This document shows, piece after piece, positions 43,869 through 50,514 of a DNA stretch of 64,000 bases. The position numbers and the translations under genes were made by a program. This DNA comes from Abyssisolibacter fermentans (GTDB taxonomy: Bacteria; Bacillota; Clostridia; Tissierellales; MCWD3), in contig NZ_LOHE01000037.1 of NCBI RefSeq assembly GCF_001559865.1, positions 62,001-126,000 of the forward strand, written 5' to 3'. The notes under the pieces were generated by a model, which was given only the letters and a program-made list of their open reading frames with translations, ran no database searches and was not told the origin of the DNA. Position 1 is the stretch's first letter. Each line of letters opens with the position of its first letter.

Positions 43869-44636
43869 ATGTTATACAGTGTAATTAATATTGATATAGT
43901 AGGCAGTAGAAAATTGGTAAATAGAAAAATAATACAAGAAAAAATTAATTATTATATTAGCTATATGAATAAAGAATATATTGATTTATTATTATCACCC
44001 ATAACTATTACATTAGGTGATGAATGGCAAATAATATTGAAAACACCTAGTAAAAGCTACAGAATAATAGATAAATTTCAAGAACTACTAAGAGAAGATA
44101 ATATAAAAATATATGCAGGTATAGGTTTAGGTAAGCTTAGTACAAAGGTATATAAAGATATTCGTCTAATGGATGGGGAATGTTTTATAAATGCAAGGAA
44201 AGCATTAAATATAGTAAAAAATAAGAACACTTTTTATAATCATTTTATCAATACTAAAAAGAATAGGATTTATTTTTGTGGAGAGATTGAAACTTTTATA
44301 GAAAAGAATGATAAATATAGCATAAATCTAGATGAAATAGCAGCAACATCTGATATGATAGGTACAGATGACAACTTTTCTATAAATGCATTAATAAATG
44401 CGCTAATAGAAAATACCGAGGTATTAAAAAATAATATAACGAATAAACAACAAGAAATAATAAACCTATATAAAAAATATGGTTCATACAACAATATTAT
44501 AAAGGGAAATAATCTACTGACAAAATCAAGTATTAGTCAAAAGCTTAATGATTCAAACTTTTTTGTCATCAATAAAAATAACTTAATAATAGAATTGTTG
44601 ATAGAATATTATTGTAAAATCAGAGAGGATAGTTAA
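43869..44636 (+). CDS. SatD family protein, long form; class III cyclase-like motifs
   Basis: A 255-residue SatD protein (start ATG 43869; the GTG at 43857 overlaps the AGAGG ribosome site). The core (about 1-125) has DIVGS with D9, ITLGDEWQ with D51, YAGIGLG (84-88) and DGECFINAR with N108/R110. This order and spacing parallel the two metal aspartates, GD loop, GIxxG strand and N..R motif of class III nucleotide cyclases; this is my comparison, not an established assignment. The C-terminal region ends in a helix-turn-helix-like stretch (KQQEIINLYKKYG and SSISQKL). SatD was named from the Streptococcus acid-tolerance sat operon. It ends directly at the DUF3307 start. Confidence 0.8.
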   Translation: MLYSVINIDIVGSRKLVNRKIIQEKINYYISYMNKEYIDLLLSPITITLGDEWQIILKTPSKSYRIIDKFQELLREDNIKIYAGIGLGKLSTKVYKDIRLMDGECFINARKALNIVKNKNTFYNHFINTKKNRIYFCGEIETFIEKNDKYSINLDEIAATSDMIGTDDNFSINALINALIENTEVLKNNITNKQQEIINLYKKYGSYNNIIKGNNLLTKSSISQKLNDSNFFVINKNNLIIELLIEYYCKIREDS

Positions 44637-45446
44637 ATGTTGATAAGATTAATTCTGACATTGTATATATCTCATCTTCTATGCGATTTTGTTTTTCAAA
44701 AAAAATACCTATTAGAGCTTAGGTTTAAGAAGCATGGGAAAATAATAAAAAAATTAAGATATTCTGTATTAGGAAATTTAATTCATAGCTTAATGCATTT
44801 TTTATGTAGTCTAGCTTTATTATATTTATTATGTTTTAATATAAGTTTTAGAAATATTCTATTAGTGTCCGCATCTATAGCAATCTCTCATTTCATAATA
44901 GACCAGTCAAAATCAATAATAATCATAATGAAATCTTCATTTAGAAATAACATACATGTATTTATAATAGATCAGATATTTCATATAATATCAATAATAC
45001 TATTTTCTGAATTAGTTTTAAATCAAAGTATCTACCTTGATATGTTCAATAGCATAACTAGTGTAGATAAAGTACTAATTACTATAATAGTCTTATTAAT
45101 CAGTACCTATGGAATAGGAATATTTATCAATAAGTTTATTAAGTACATCAATATAAAAAAATGTGAAGATTATTTGTATATAAAAAAGAATAAAGGGCTA
45201 AGTGCTTATAATGGTGGATTTATTGTAGGTGTTTTAGAAAGGATTTTTATTTTAATGGTAATAGCAATAGGACAGCCAACTATGCTTGTCTATGTTTTAA
45301 CAGCAAAATCTATTGTCAGATTTAAAAAACTAGACGATAGTAGGTTTGCAGAATACTTTCTTATTGGTACTTTTATAAGTTTTATTGGAGGTATAATAGG
45401 AGGTATAGTATTAAGATATTTAAATATAATCCCAATTATCATATAA
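44637..45446 (+). CDS. DUF3307 membrane protein, partner of SatD
   Basis: A 269-residue protein with about seven membrane helices; the N-terminal SHLLCDFVFQKKYLLELRFKKHG and NLIHSLMHFLCSL, with ISHFIIDQSKS, are DUF3307 features (paired His and Asp in helices). The ATG directly follows the SatD stop codon. SatD-DUF3307 pairs recur in Firmicutes. If SatD makes a nucleotide, this protein would be the membrane effector or channel (inference). Its last 27 bases overlap the convergent short SatD gene. Confidence 0.8.
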   Translation: MLIRLILTLYISHLLCDFVFQKKYLLELRFKKHGKIIKKLRYSVLGNLIHSLMHFLCSLALLYLLCFNISFRNILLVSASIAISHFIIDQSKSIIIIMKSSFRNNIHVFIIDQIFHIISIILFSELVLNQSIYLDMFNSITSVDKVLITIIVLLISTYGIGIFINKFIKYINIKKCEDYLYIKKNKGLSAYNGGFIVGVLERIFILMVIAIGQPTMLVYVLTAKSIVRFKKLDDSRFAEYFLIGTFISFIGGIIGGIVLRYLNIIPIII

Positions 45447-45818
45447 AATAGTTAGTGGTAAATTATTTTTCTTTGCATATACAATAGCTTCTCTTGCTCT
45501 ATAAAAGCAAGGTCCATCTAATTGGTTGACAGTTAACTCAAAATTATGTATTATCACATCACCAACACCAATACCAACATAGAATTTTATATCATATAAA
45601 GCTTCTTTAAAAAAATTTATTAATTTTATGTAATTACAAGGATATTTTAAAAGCCCTTGCCATTCATCTCCTAAAGTAATGATAAATGGCGATACAATTA
45701 CATCCTTGAAAGTATTATTAGCTTTTTTTAAAGTATCAATTAATCTATATTGAATTTCTTCTCTATTATTCAATTGCTTAGAACCCTTTATATCACAAAT
45801 CATAGTGCAATAAAGCAT
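45420..45818 (-). CDS. Second SatD protein, short form (catalytic-like core only)
   Basis: A 132-residue SatD core without the C-terminal HTH-like region. Motifs keep the same register as the long copy: DIKGS (D9), ITLGDEWQ (D51), YVGIGVG, DGPCFYRAR. The asparagine of the long copy is replaced by arginine (R107). The ATG at 45818 follows AGGAGG at 6 bases; an earlier ATG at 45836 lacks a site. It is convergent with the DUF3307 gene and overlaps its end by 27 bases. It may be a partner, a regulator or a decoy of the long SatD. Confidence 0.78.
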   Translation of the reverse strand: MLYCTMICDIKGSKQLNNREEIQYRLIDTLKKANNTFKDVIVSPFIITLGDEWQGLLKYPCNYIKLINFFKEALYDIKFYVGIGVGDVIIHNFELTVNQLDGPCFYRAREAIVYAKKNNLPLTILYDNWDYI

Positions 45819-45964
45819 ATAGTACCTCCTATACAAACAGTATAGACTATTTCCTTAACTATCAAACAGTTTGCATTATAATATGAACTGTTATCTCTAT
45901 TTAATTATCAACAATAATTTACAAATGTATTCAATAATCAGGAAGATAACAAAAATAAAATTAG

Positions 45965-46285
45965 TTATACCCTGATTATTCATATAACTTTGAATAATGT
46001 GCTGTAAAATTCTGATTTGAAGGCACACAGAATTGGTATGCCCGCCATTTAATGGACATCTTATAATCAGAAGGAATTTTATTAATGAATTTCCTATTCA
46101 TTTCTCTAATATGAAACTCACTACTCATTTTCATTCCTAGGAGTAAGTGATTCACAAGAAATCATAGATTTCTGTTCTCTACTCATGAGTAAGCGACTCA
46201 CATAAAATTACAGATTTTAGTTCTCTGCTCAAAATCAAGATTTAGGTTCACTGCTCATAATTTTCTATGAATAATCTGGGTTATA
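45965..46285 (-). mobile_element. MITE-like element with about 22-bp terminal inverted repeats
   Basis: Left end TATACCCTGATTATTCATAT and right end ATGAATAATCTGGGTTATAG are inverted copies. The 45965-46078 part matches the MITE-like element inside the Mrp operon (13478-13649) in the opposite orientation. The element has no coding capacity. A further single end (ATGAATAATCTGGATTTA) stands near 50233. Confidence 0.7.
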
Positions 46286-46375
46286 GTATTATGATATGAT
46301 ACATTTAAGGTTAGAGTGAATCGTTACTCAGAAGAAGATTGTACATAAAATCATAGATTTTTAGTTCTCTGATCA
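46138..46375 (+). repeat. Degenerate repeats with core GTTCTCTGCTCA
   Basis: Three related units follow one another: about 46141-46186, 46187-46232 and 46313-46375. Each has the pattern GAGTAAG-GAYTCAC, then AAATYATAGATTT, then GTTCTCTRCTCA. Single copies of the core appear at 58365 (AGTTCTCTGCTCA) and reversed at 1507 (GCAGAGAACT). They lie partly inside and partly beyond the MITE-like element. No function is known to me. Confidence 0.5.
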
Positions 46376-46390
46376 TAGTATTTATTTTCT

Positions 46391-46567
46391 ATTGTTAATG
46401 CTCGCTTGATATATCCACGCCTTGCTCACAACGTATGCCGATAGTTGATTGCTTATTATGCCGATTCAATTCGAGAGGAAAACCATGGTAGTCCATGGTT
46501 TAATCCATCTCCAGCACTTTATTAACTTCTTTGATTGAGTATGCTATGCACTCTGCATCGATTGGAT
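46391..46567. repeat. 177-bp direct repeat, left copy: end fragment of an insertion sequence
   Basis: Nearly identical (one base difference seen) to 49362-49538, in the same orientation. The right copy is joined to a DUF6431 transposon gene; here only the end piece remains and is fused to a truncated toxin gene. Confidence 0.85.
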
Positions 46568-46758
46568 AACTATATTACTGATGACGCTGGTAAAGTTGTT
46601 TTGTTAATGCAAGTAGTATTACTACTAATAGTATTGCTTCAATACAAATTCAAGAAGAAGGTATATTAATAAATAGTAATTATTATACACAAGAAGAATT
46701 TGACGAATTATTAGCAACTGCTATAAAAATAGAAAAGCCAACAGTAAACGAAGGTAAA
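46565..46758 (+). pseudogene. Broken upstream part of the polymorphic toxin gene
   Basis: Directly after the IS fragment the DNA encodes DNYITDDAGKVV in one frame and then VNASSITTNSIASIQIQ... in the frame of the toxin gene, with the switch inside GTTGTTTTGTT. The second frame is open without stops into the ATG at 46759. The toxin gene therefore lost its large N-terminal part when the IS-linked rearrangement occurred and has a one-base frameshift near 46600. Confidence 0.7.
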
Positions 46759-47187
46759 ATGGGAACTCAATCTGTTGCAGTTTTAGTAGCTGGAACTTGG
46801 TGGATACCAGGTGTAGGTGAAGTAGTTATAACTGTGGCTGGAGTAATTGTAATTGGTGGAGCGGTTATTTCGGGTGGAACATGGGTATATAATAAAGTAG
46901 TAAATTGGTTTGAAGCTAAAGCTGATTCAGAATATGAAGATGCTAAAGACGATGGAACTGAAACTGACGATCATGAAGTTGTAAAAGGCAAATCATCTCT
47001 CCCTACAAAAGGGAAGCCACGTTCATTAAAAGATTTAGATGATGGAAATGGTGTGAAACAAAGACGGTATTATGACGAAAATGGAAATGCAGACATGGAT
47101 ATTGATTATAGACATGGTGGAACTGGCTCTCATACTTTTCCACATAGGCATGATTGGACAAATGGAAGCAGAGGAAGTGCTTATTAA
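46759..47187 (+). CDS. C-terminal part of a polymorphic toxin (nuclease-type end domain)
   Basis: 142 residues from an ATG with GAAGG nearby. A hydrophobic segment (about 5-45, VAVLVAGTWWIPGVGEVV) as found before the toxin tip of clostridial polymorphic toxins is followed by an acidic linker and the end domain RRYYDENGNADMDIDYRHGG plus HTFPHRHDW. The cluster of His and Asp residues at the C-terminus fits a nuclease-type toxin tip; the exact toxin family was not recognised. It is N-terminally truncated, so delivery signals are gone. The next gene is the likely immunity protein. Confidence 0.6.
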   Translation: MGTQSVAVLVAGTWWIPGVGEVVITVAGVIVIGGAVISGGTWVYNKVVNWFEAKADSEYEDAKDDGTETDDHEVVKGKSSLPTKGKPRSLKDLDDGNGVKQRRYYDENGNADMDIDYRHGGTGSHTFPHRHDWTNGSRGSAY

Positions 47188-47202
47188 AGAAAGGATGAAA
47201 TT

Positions 47203-47472
47203 ATGAAATATAACTATGAAAATTTGATAGAAGATTTACAGCAAGGTCGAGAAATTGAATTTTCTTATAAGGACAAAGATTATGCAATTGTTAATCATGC
47301 TAATTATTGGTTTTTAATTTTTTCAGATGTTAAATTACAAGTTCCTTTATGTAAATTTGAAGATAAACAAAAATTGACTGAATTAGTAGGGTTAATAGCT
47401 GTGGAAGATGTAAATTTAGAAAAAATTTTCAATAAAAAATTATACGATGAAAACTCACTATATATTTTATAA
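47203..47472 (+). CDS. Candidate immunity protein for the adjacent toxin
   Basis: An 89-residue soluble acidic protein starting 15 bases after the toxin stop with AAAGGATG. It is not a family I recognise; predicted mixed alpha/beta (IEFSYKDKDYAIVNHANYWFLIF). Position and size are those of immunity proteins in polymorphic toxin loci. It appears intact even though the toxin has lost its N-terminus. Confidence 0.55.
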   Translation: MKYNYENLIEDLQQGREIEFSYKDKDYAIVNHANYWFLIFSDVKLQVPLCKFEDKQKLTELVGLIAVEDVNLEKIFNKKLYDENSLYIL

Positions 47473-47524
47473 AACGCTATATTTGATTTTGTTTTGAATT
47501 TTTAGTGAGTGGAACTTCATATTG

Positions 47525-47568
47525 AGTACAGTTAATCATTATTACAATGGTTGACTGTACTTTTTATT
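47525..47568 (+). terminator. Terminator after the immunity gene
   Basis: AGTACAGT and ACTGTACT, extended by imperfect inner pairing (AATCATT/AATGGTT), followed by TTTTTATT. Confidence 0.8.
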
Positions 47569-47886
47569 GCATAAAAAAGCAATTGAAAATATTTGTTATA
47601 TGGATTAAAATATTATAGTAAGCGGAAAATATTTTTGGTCTTAGCTTGACATTTGAGTAACTATATGTAAAATTTTCTGTTTTAGTTAACAACTGGTTTA
47701 AATCATTATATATACATACGTTATCGTATCTGCTCCCGTTTCTTTCAACATATTCCCTAAACTATCATATATAAATTTGTTGTCGATTTTTGTAGTAATT
47801 TTGTGGTAATAATATATAGCATTAATTTATAAAATATGGTATTATTATACTGTAAATGAGATTATATATTAAAAAAGGAGGGAATT
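47569..47886 (+). other. Intergenic interval with one promoter-like site
   Basis: TTGACA (47646) and TAAAAT (47668) are separated by 16 bases and could serve the metalloprotease gene from about 210 bases upstream. Nothing else is recognisable here. Confidence 0.35.
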
Positions 47887-48414
47887 ATGAAAAAAATAGG
47901 CAAAAATCATATTTTACTAGTTGTTGTATTAGTACTTGTACTAATTGTTTCTCAAGGAATAATTGCTTTTGCTGCGGTTTATGTATGGGATAGGGATGCT
48001 GTGGATAGTGGTGGTCATTTGGACTGGGATGGTGATACAAAGTACACAGATGAAGTATCTTTTGCTGTGGACTTATGGAATGGGCATAGACCTGGTACAA
48101 TAAGACCTGACTCACTTACTGTTATAGAAGATGTGTGGGTAGAAGATATGAATGTTACAGGTGGTTCTTATGGTACTACAACTATTCCTAGTGGCGGAGG
48201 TCATGGAACTATAAGGTTAAACTCTTATTATTTTGATGATACCTTTACAGAAGATAACAGAAATAAAACTACAGCACATGAATTTGGACACGCACTAGGA
48301 CTTGACGAAAACAATAGTGGTGTATCAGCAATTATGAGACAAGGTAAATATTCTTATAGTTCATTACATCAGGATGACAAAGACTCTTTTGATGATGCAG
48401 CAACAAGATATTAA
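47887..48414 (+). CDS. Small secreted zinc metalloprotease (matrixin/snapalysin-like)
   Basis: A 175-residue protein with a signal peptide (about 1-30, ending AFAA) and a metzincin-type active site HEFGHALGLDEN (H131, E132, H135) plus a Met-turn SAIM (M150). The third ligand position is D140, as in snapalysins, where most matrixins have His. The preceding stretch GGGHGTIRLNSYYFDD resembles the structural zinc/calcium region. It is about the size of a bare catalytic domain, without a propeptide. A ribosome site (AAAGGAGG) is present. A secreted partner gene follows. Confidence 0.82.
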   Translation: MKKIGKNHILLVVVLVLVLIVSQGIIAFAAVYVWDRDAVDSGGHLDWDGDTKYTDEVSFAVDLWNGHRPGTIRPDSLTVIEDVWVEDMNVTGGSYGTTTIPSGGGHGTIRLNSYYFDDTFTEDNRNKTTAHEFGHALGLDENNSGVSAIMRQGKYSYSSLHQDDKDSFDDAATRY

Positions 48415-48483
48415 GTGTATAGATTAATATCATGAAATAGTAGATATCTAGTTCGTTTAAATATATATAGAAAGGATAGTATT

Positions 48484-49074
48484 ATGAAAAAAAATACTTT
48501 TATTATAGGATTTGTACTTTGTTTAGTGGCAGTATTAGGCTTTAGTAATCAAATATTACCTAACCGGGGCAACCTCGTTATGAAAGGAGACCATTCTTAT
48601 GACGTTAATAATCCGTATGAAACTGTAGGTAATGGAGATTACGTTTTTGTGGCACTTATTGAAGAAGAGTTAGGGAATAATTATCCTAATTTACGAGAAA
48701 CTCATGATGGTCTAAAAGGAGGAGATTTTCCTTTTTCTGAATATTCTATTACGGTAATTGATAATATAAAGGGTAAACTAAAAAAGAACCAATCTATAGA
48801 ATTATCAGTTTTAGGTGGTATTACTTATGATCAAAAATCAACTGTAACATATGAAGGACTTGCTTTACCAGAAGTAGGTAAATATTATATTATAGTAGCT
48901 AATGGAGATCCTAATCTAGGGCTTGTTGCTGTAAATTCTAATACAGTTATAGAATTGCCTTATGACAACAAATCAGATATAATATCTTCAAAAGAATATA
49001 AAGATTATATGAAATATTATAAGGACGAAGTGAAAATCGAAAGAAAGAGATTCGGAACAGAGTTTGATGAATAG
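48484..49074 (+). CDS. Secreted or surface protein of unknown function next to metalloprotease
   Basis: A 196-residue protein with an N-terminal membrane-spanning signal (about 7-25), no lipobox, then a beta-rich domain (YVFVALIEEELGNNYPN, FSEYSITVIDNIKGKLKK, YYIIVANGDPN). This beta fold resembles small extracellular domains that follow metalloprotease genes in Bacillus and Clostridium, but I cannot name a family. It lies 69 bases after the protease gene without a terminator, so it is probably co-expressed and may be a substrate or inhibitor. Confidence 0.55.
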   Translation: MKKNTFIIGFVLCLVAVLGFSNQILPNRGNLVMKGDHSYDVNNPYETVGNGDYVFVALIEEELGNNYPNLRETHDGLKGGDFPFSEYSITVIDNIKGKLKKNQSIELSVLGGITYDQKSTVTYEGLALPEVGKYYIIVANGDPNLGLVAVNSNTVIELPYDNKSDIISSKEYKDYMKYYKDEVKIERKRFGTEFDE

Positions 49075-49156
49075 GCTATAATTTTAATGTAGCAAAACTA
49101 GAATACTTTAGTATTCTAGTGATTGATATAAGATAAAAATTTCAAACAGTGTATTA

Positions 49157-49190
49157 AAATGCTTAAGCCTTATGGTTTAAGCATTTTTAA
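49157..49190 (+). terminator. Terminator after the metalloprotease unit
   Basis: AAATGCTTAAGCC and GGTTTAAGCATTT with a TTAT loop and a T-rich tail. A second hairpin without T-run, CTAGAATAC/GTATTCTAG, precedes it at 49098-49119. Confidence 0.8.
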
Positions 49191-49361
49191 TTATGATAGT
49201 TTCTGTATTTTGTCTCTCTCTTCTATTGAGACTGATATTAGAGCTAGGAGTCAAACATTCTAATTTAATGATGAAGGGAACACTATACTATCAAGGAAGC
49301 ATATAATATCTACTTAGTAAAAATGATACCTCTGGTTATTTTAATGCACAACAGATAATAT

Positions 49362-49538
49362 ATTGTTAATGCTCGCTTGATATATCCACGCCTTGCTCAC
49401 AATGTATGCCGATAGTTGATTGCTTATTATGCCGATTCAATTCGAGAGGAAAACCATGGTAGTCCATGGTTTAATCCATCTCCAGCACTTTATTAACTTC
49501 TTTGATTGAGTATGCTATGCACTCTGCATCGATTGGAT
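49362..49538. repeat. 177-bp direct repeat, right copy, joined to the transposon gene
   Basis: Second copy of the IS end piece found at 46391-46567. On the minus strand one frame reads NPIDAECIAYSIKEVNK and a short tail, which looks like a transposase C-terminus and is out of frame with the DUF6431 gene. The rest of 49191-49361 shows nothing recognisable. Confidence 0.8.
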
Positions 49539-50047
49539 TCAGATGTTGTATTAGTTTGAGTGACATTTGTCAACCAACCAGTACCATGGGTCATAAATCT
49601 ATTGAGTAAAGAATCTAAAGTTAATGAGATCTGTTTCTTATAACATTTAATCCATTCGGCTTTAAGAATACTATCAAGTCTTTGACGGTTAGCTGAAAAC
49701 TGTTTATTCCAGATGCGAATGGTAGAATCATCAGCAGGACATGATGTACCAGTACCATCAAGTTCAGACTCAACAATCTCACAAGCATAATGTTTATAAG
49801 GTTGTATCAGATCTGGGAGCTCGTTATGTAATTTGCCACAAGACGTACATTTTAGTCTTCTGATTACATAAATCACTGTTGTACCATCAGATTCTATAAT
49901 TTTTCTATTTCTTTTATCATAGACTGAAAGCCTCTGATTGCAACAAGGACAGAGACTAGTCTCTTTACTTACAATTATAATATTAGATTTAGGATTGCAT
50001 ATTTTCTCGTATAATGATATGATAACCATAGTTTTTGGAGGCACCAT
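49493..50047 (-). CDS. DUF6431-type insertion-sequence protein, probably frameshifted
   Basis: A 184-residue protein with a zinc-finger-like N-domain (CPCCNQRLSVYDKRNRK, then CTSCGKLHNELPDLIQPYKHY) followed by a helix-turn-helix-like region (CPADDSTIRIWNKQFSANRQR). This matches transposon-associated DUF6431 proteins. The last 16 residues are read out of frame across the 177-bp repeat, where another frame carries a transposase-like tail, so the element is either frameshifted or needs a frameshift. The transposase body itself is missing. The start has TTGGAGGC nearby. Confidence 0.6.
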   Translation of the reverse strand: MVPPKTMVIISLYEKICNPKSNIIIVSKETSLCPCCNQRLSVYDKRNRKIIESDGTTVIYVIRRLKCTSCGKLHNELPDLIQPYKHYACEIVESELDGTGTSCPADDSTIRIWNKQFSANRQRLDSILKAEWIKCYKKQISLTLDSLLNRFMTHGTGWLTNVTQTNTTSESNRCRVHSILNQRS

Positions 50048-50096
50048 TATATGAGATACCGACTGACAGGAAGGATATCATATAGTGGTGCTTTTC
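50041..50096. repeat. Inverted repeat at the upstream edge of the IS gene
   Basis: GCACCATTATATGAGAT and ATATCATATAGTGGTGC pair at 14 of 17 positions and are followed on the plus strand by TTTTCTCC. It may be the end of the insertion sequence or a terminator shielding its promoter from outside transcription. Confidence 0.5.
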
Positions 50097-50263
50097 TCCT
50101 TTTCACCTTCTTACTTATAAATTTATATAAGTTTACTATATGATGATGGACAAAGCAAATGGTCTAATCATTTATGAATAAGACAATCATTATGAGCTAG
50201 GCATTGACAAAGCTATAGGGCACAAACATTCTATGAATAATCTGGATTTAATATTTTTCAAAA

Positions 50264-50298
50264 AAGAAGTGATATAGAATTATTCTATATCACTTCTT
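50264..50298 (-). terminator. Bidirectional-looking terminator ending the PTS operon
   Basis: Two 17-base arms (AAGAAGTGATATAGAAT and its exact complement) around a single central T. On the minus strand the arm begins within the last codons of the 53-residue gene at 50290; A- and T-runs lie on both sides. Confidence 0.65.
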
Positions 50299-50451
50299 TT
50301 CTACAACTTGTTTATAATGTTTATTGAAATATATCCATATGAATCCTAATGTTACAACTATTATATTAAAAATTGACTGATGCGCTGTATAGTAGTCAAC
50401 TGCTGCATTTAAATATGGTCCAGCTATAAATCTCATCATTTCATATATCAT
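50290..50451 (-). CDS. 53-residue membrane protein at the end of the PTS operon
   Basis: A short frame from ATG 50451 with AAAGGTG at 6 bases: MIYEMMRFIAGPYLNAAVDY, then YTAHQSIFNIIVVTLGFIWI and a basic tail ending KKHYK-type residues. It has one clear transmembrane helix (about residues 24-44). It sits 64 bases after the alcohol dehydrogenase gene, behind a 34-bp palindrome, and its stop codon is within the terminator. It was not found in a recognised family; position suggests a small accessory protein of the transporter or operon. Confidence 0.6.
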   Translation of the reverse strand: MIYEMMRFIAGPYLNAAVDYYTAHQSIFNIIVVTLGFIWIYFNKHYKQVVEKK

Positions 50452-50470
50452 ATATATCACCTTTCTTTTT

Positions 50471-50504
50471 TAGGTTTTAGCAGCTTTAAAGCTGCTAAAA
50501 CCTA
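50471..50504. promoter_or_regulatory. 34-bp perfect palindrome inside the PTS operon
   Basis: Two 17-base arms (TAGGTTTTAGCAGCTTT and its exact complement) between the dehydrogenase stop and the 53-residue gene. No T-run follows on the minus strand, so it is probably an mRNA processing or stabilising structure rather than a terminator. Confidence 0.55.
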
Positions 50505-50514
50505 GATTTGTAGT

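Noticed and set aside
42498-45446. The nucleotidyltransferase at 42498 as a core member of the SatD operon
   Set aside because: It is separated from the NUDIX gene by about 95 bases with its own ribosome site and shows no coupling; it may be co-transcribed, but nothing ties it to SatD specifically.
46138-46375. Repeats as a CRISPR array
   Set aside because: Units are degenerate, spacing is irregular, spacers are not unique inserts of equal length, and there are no cas genes.
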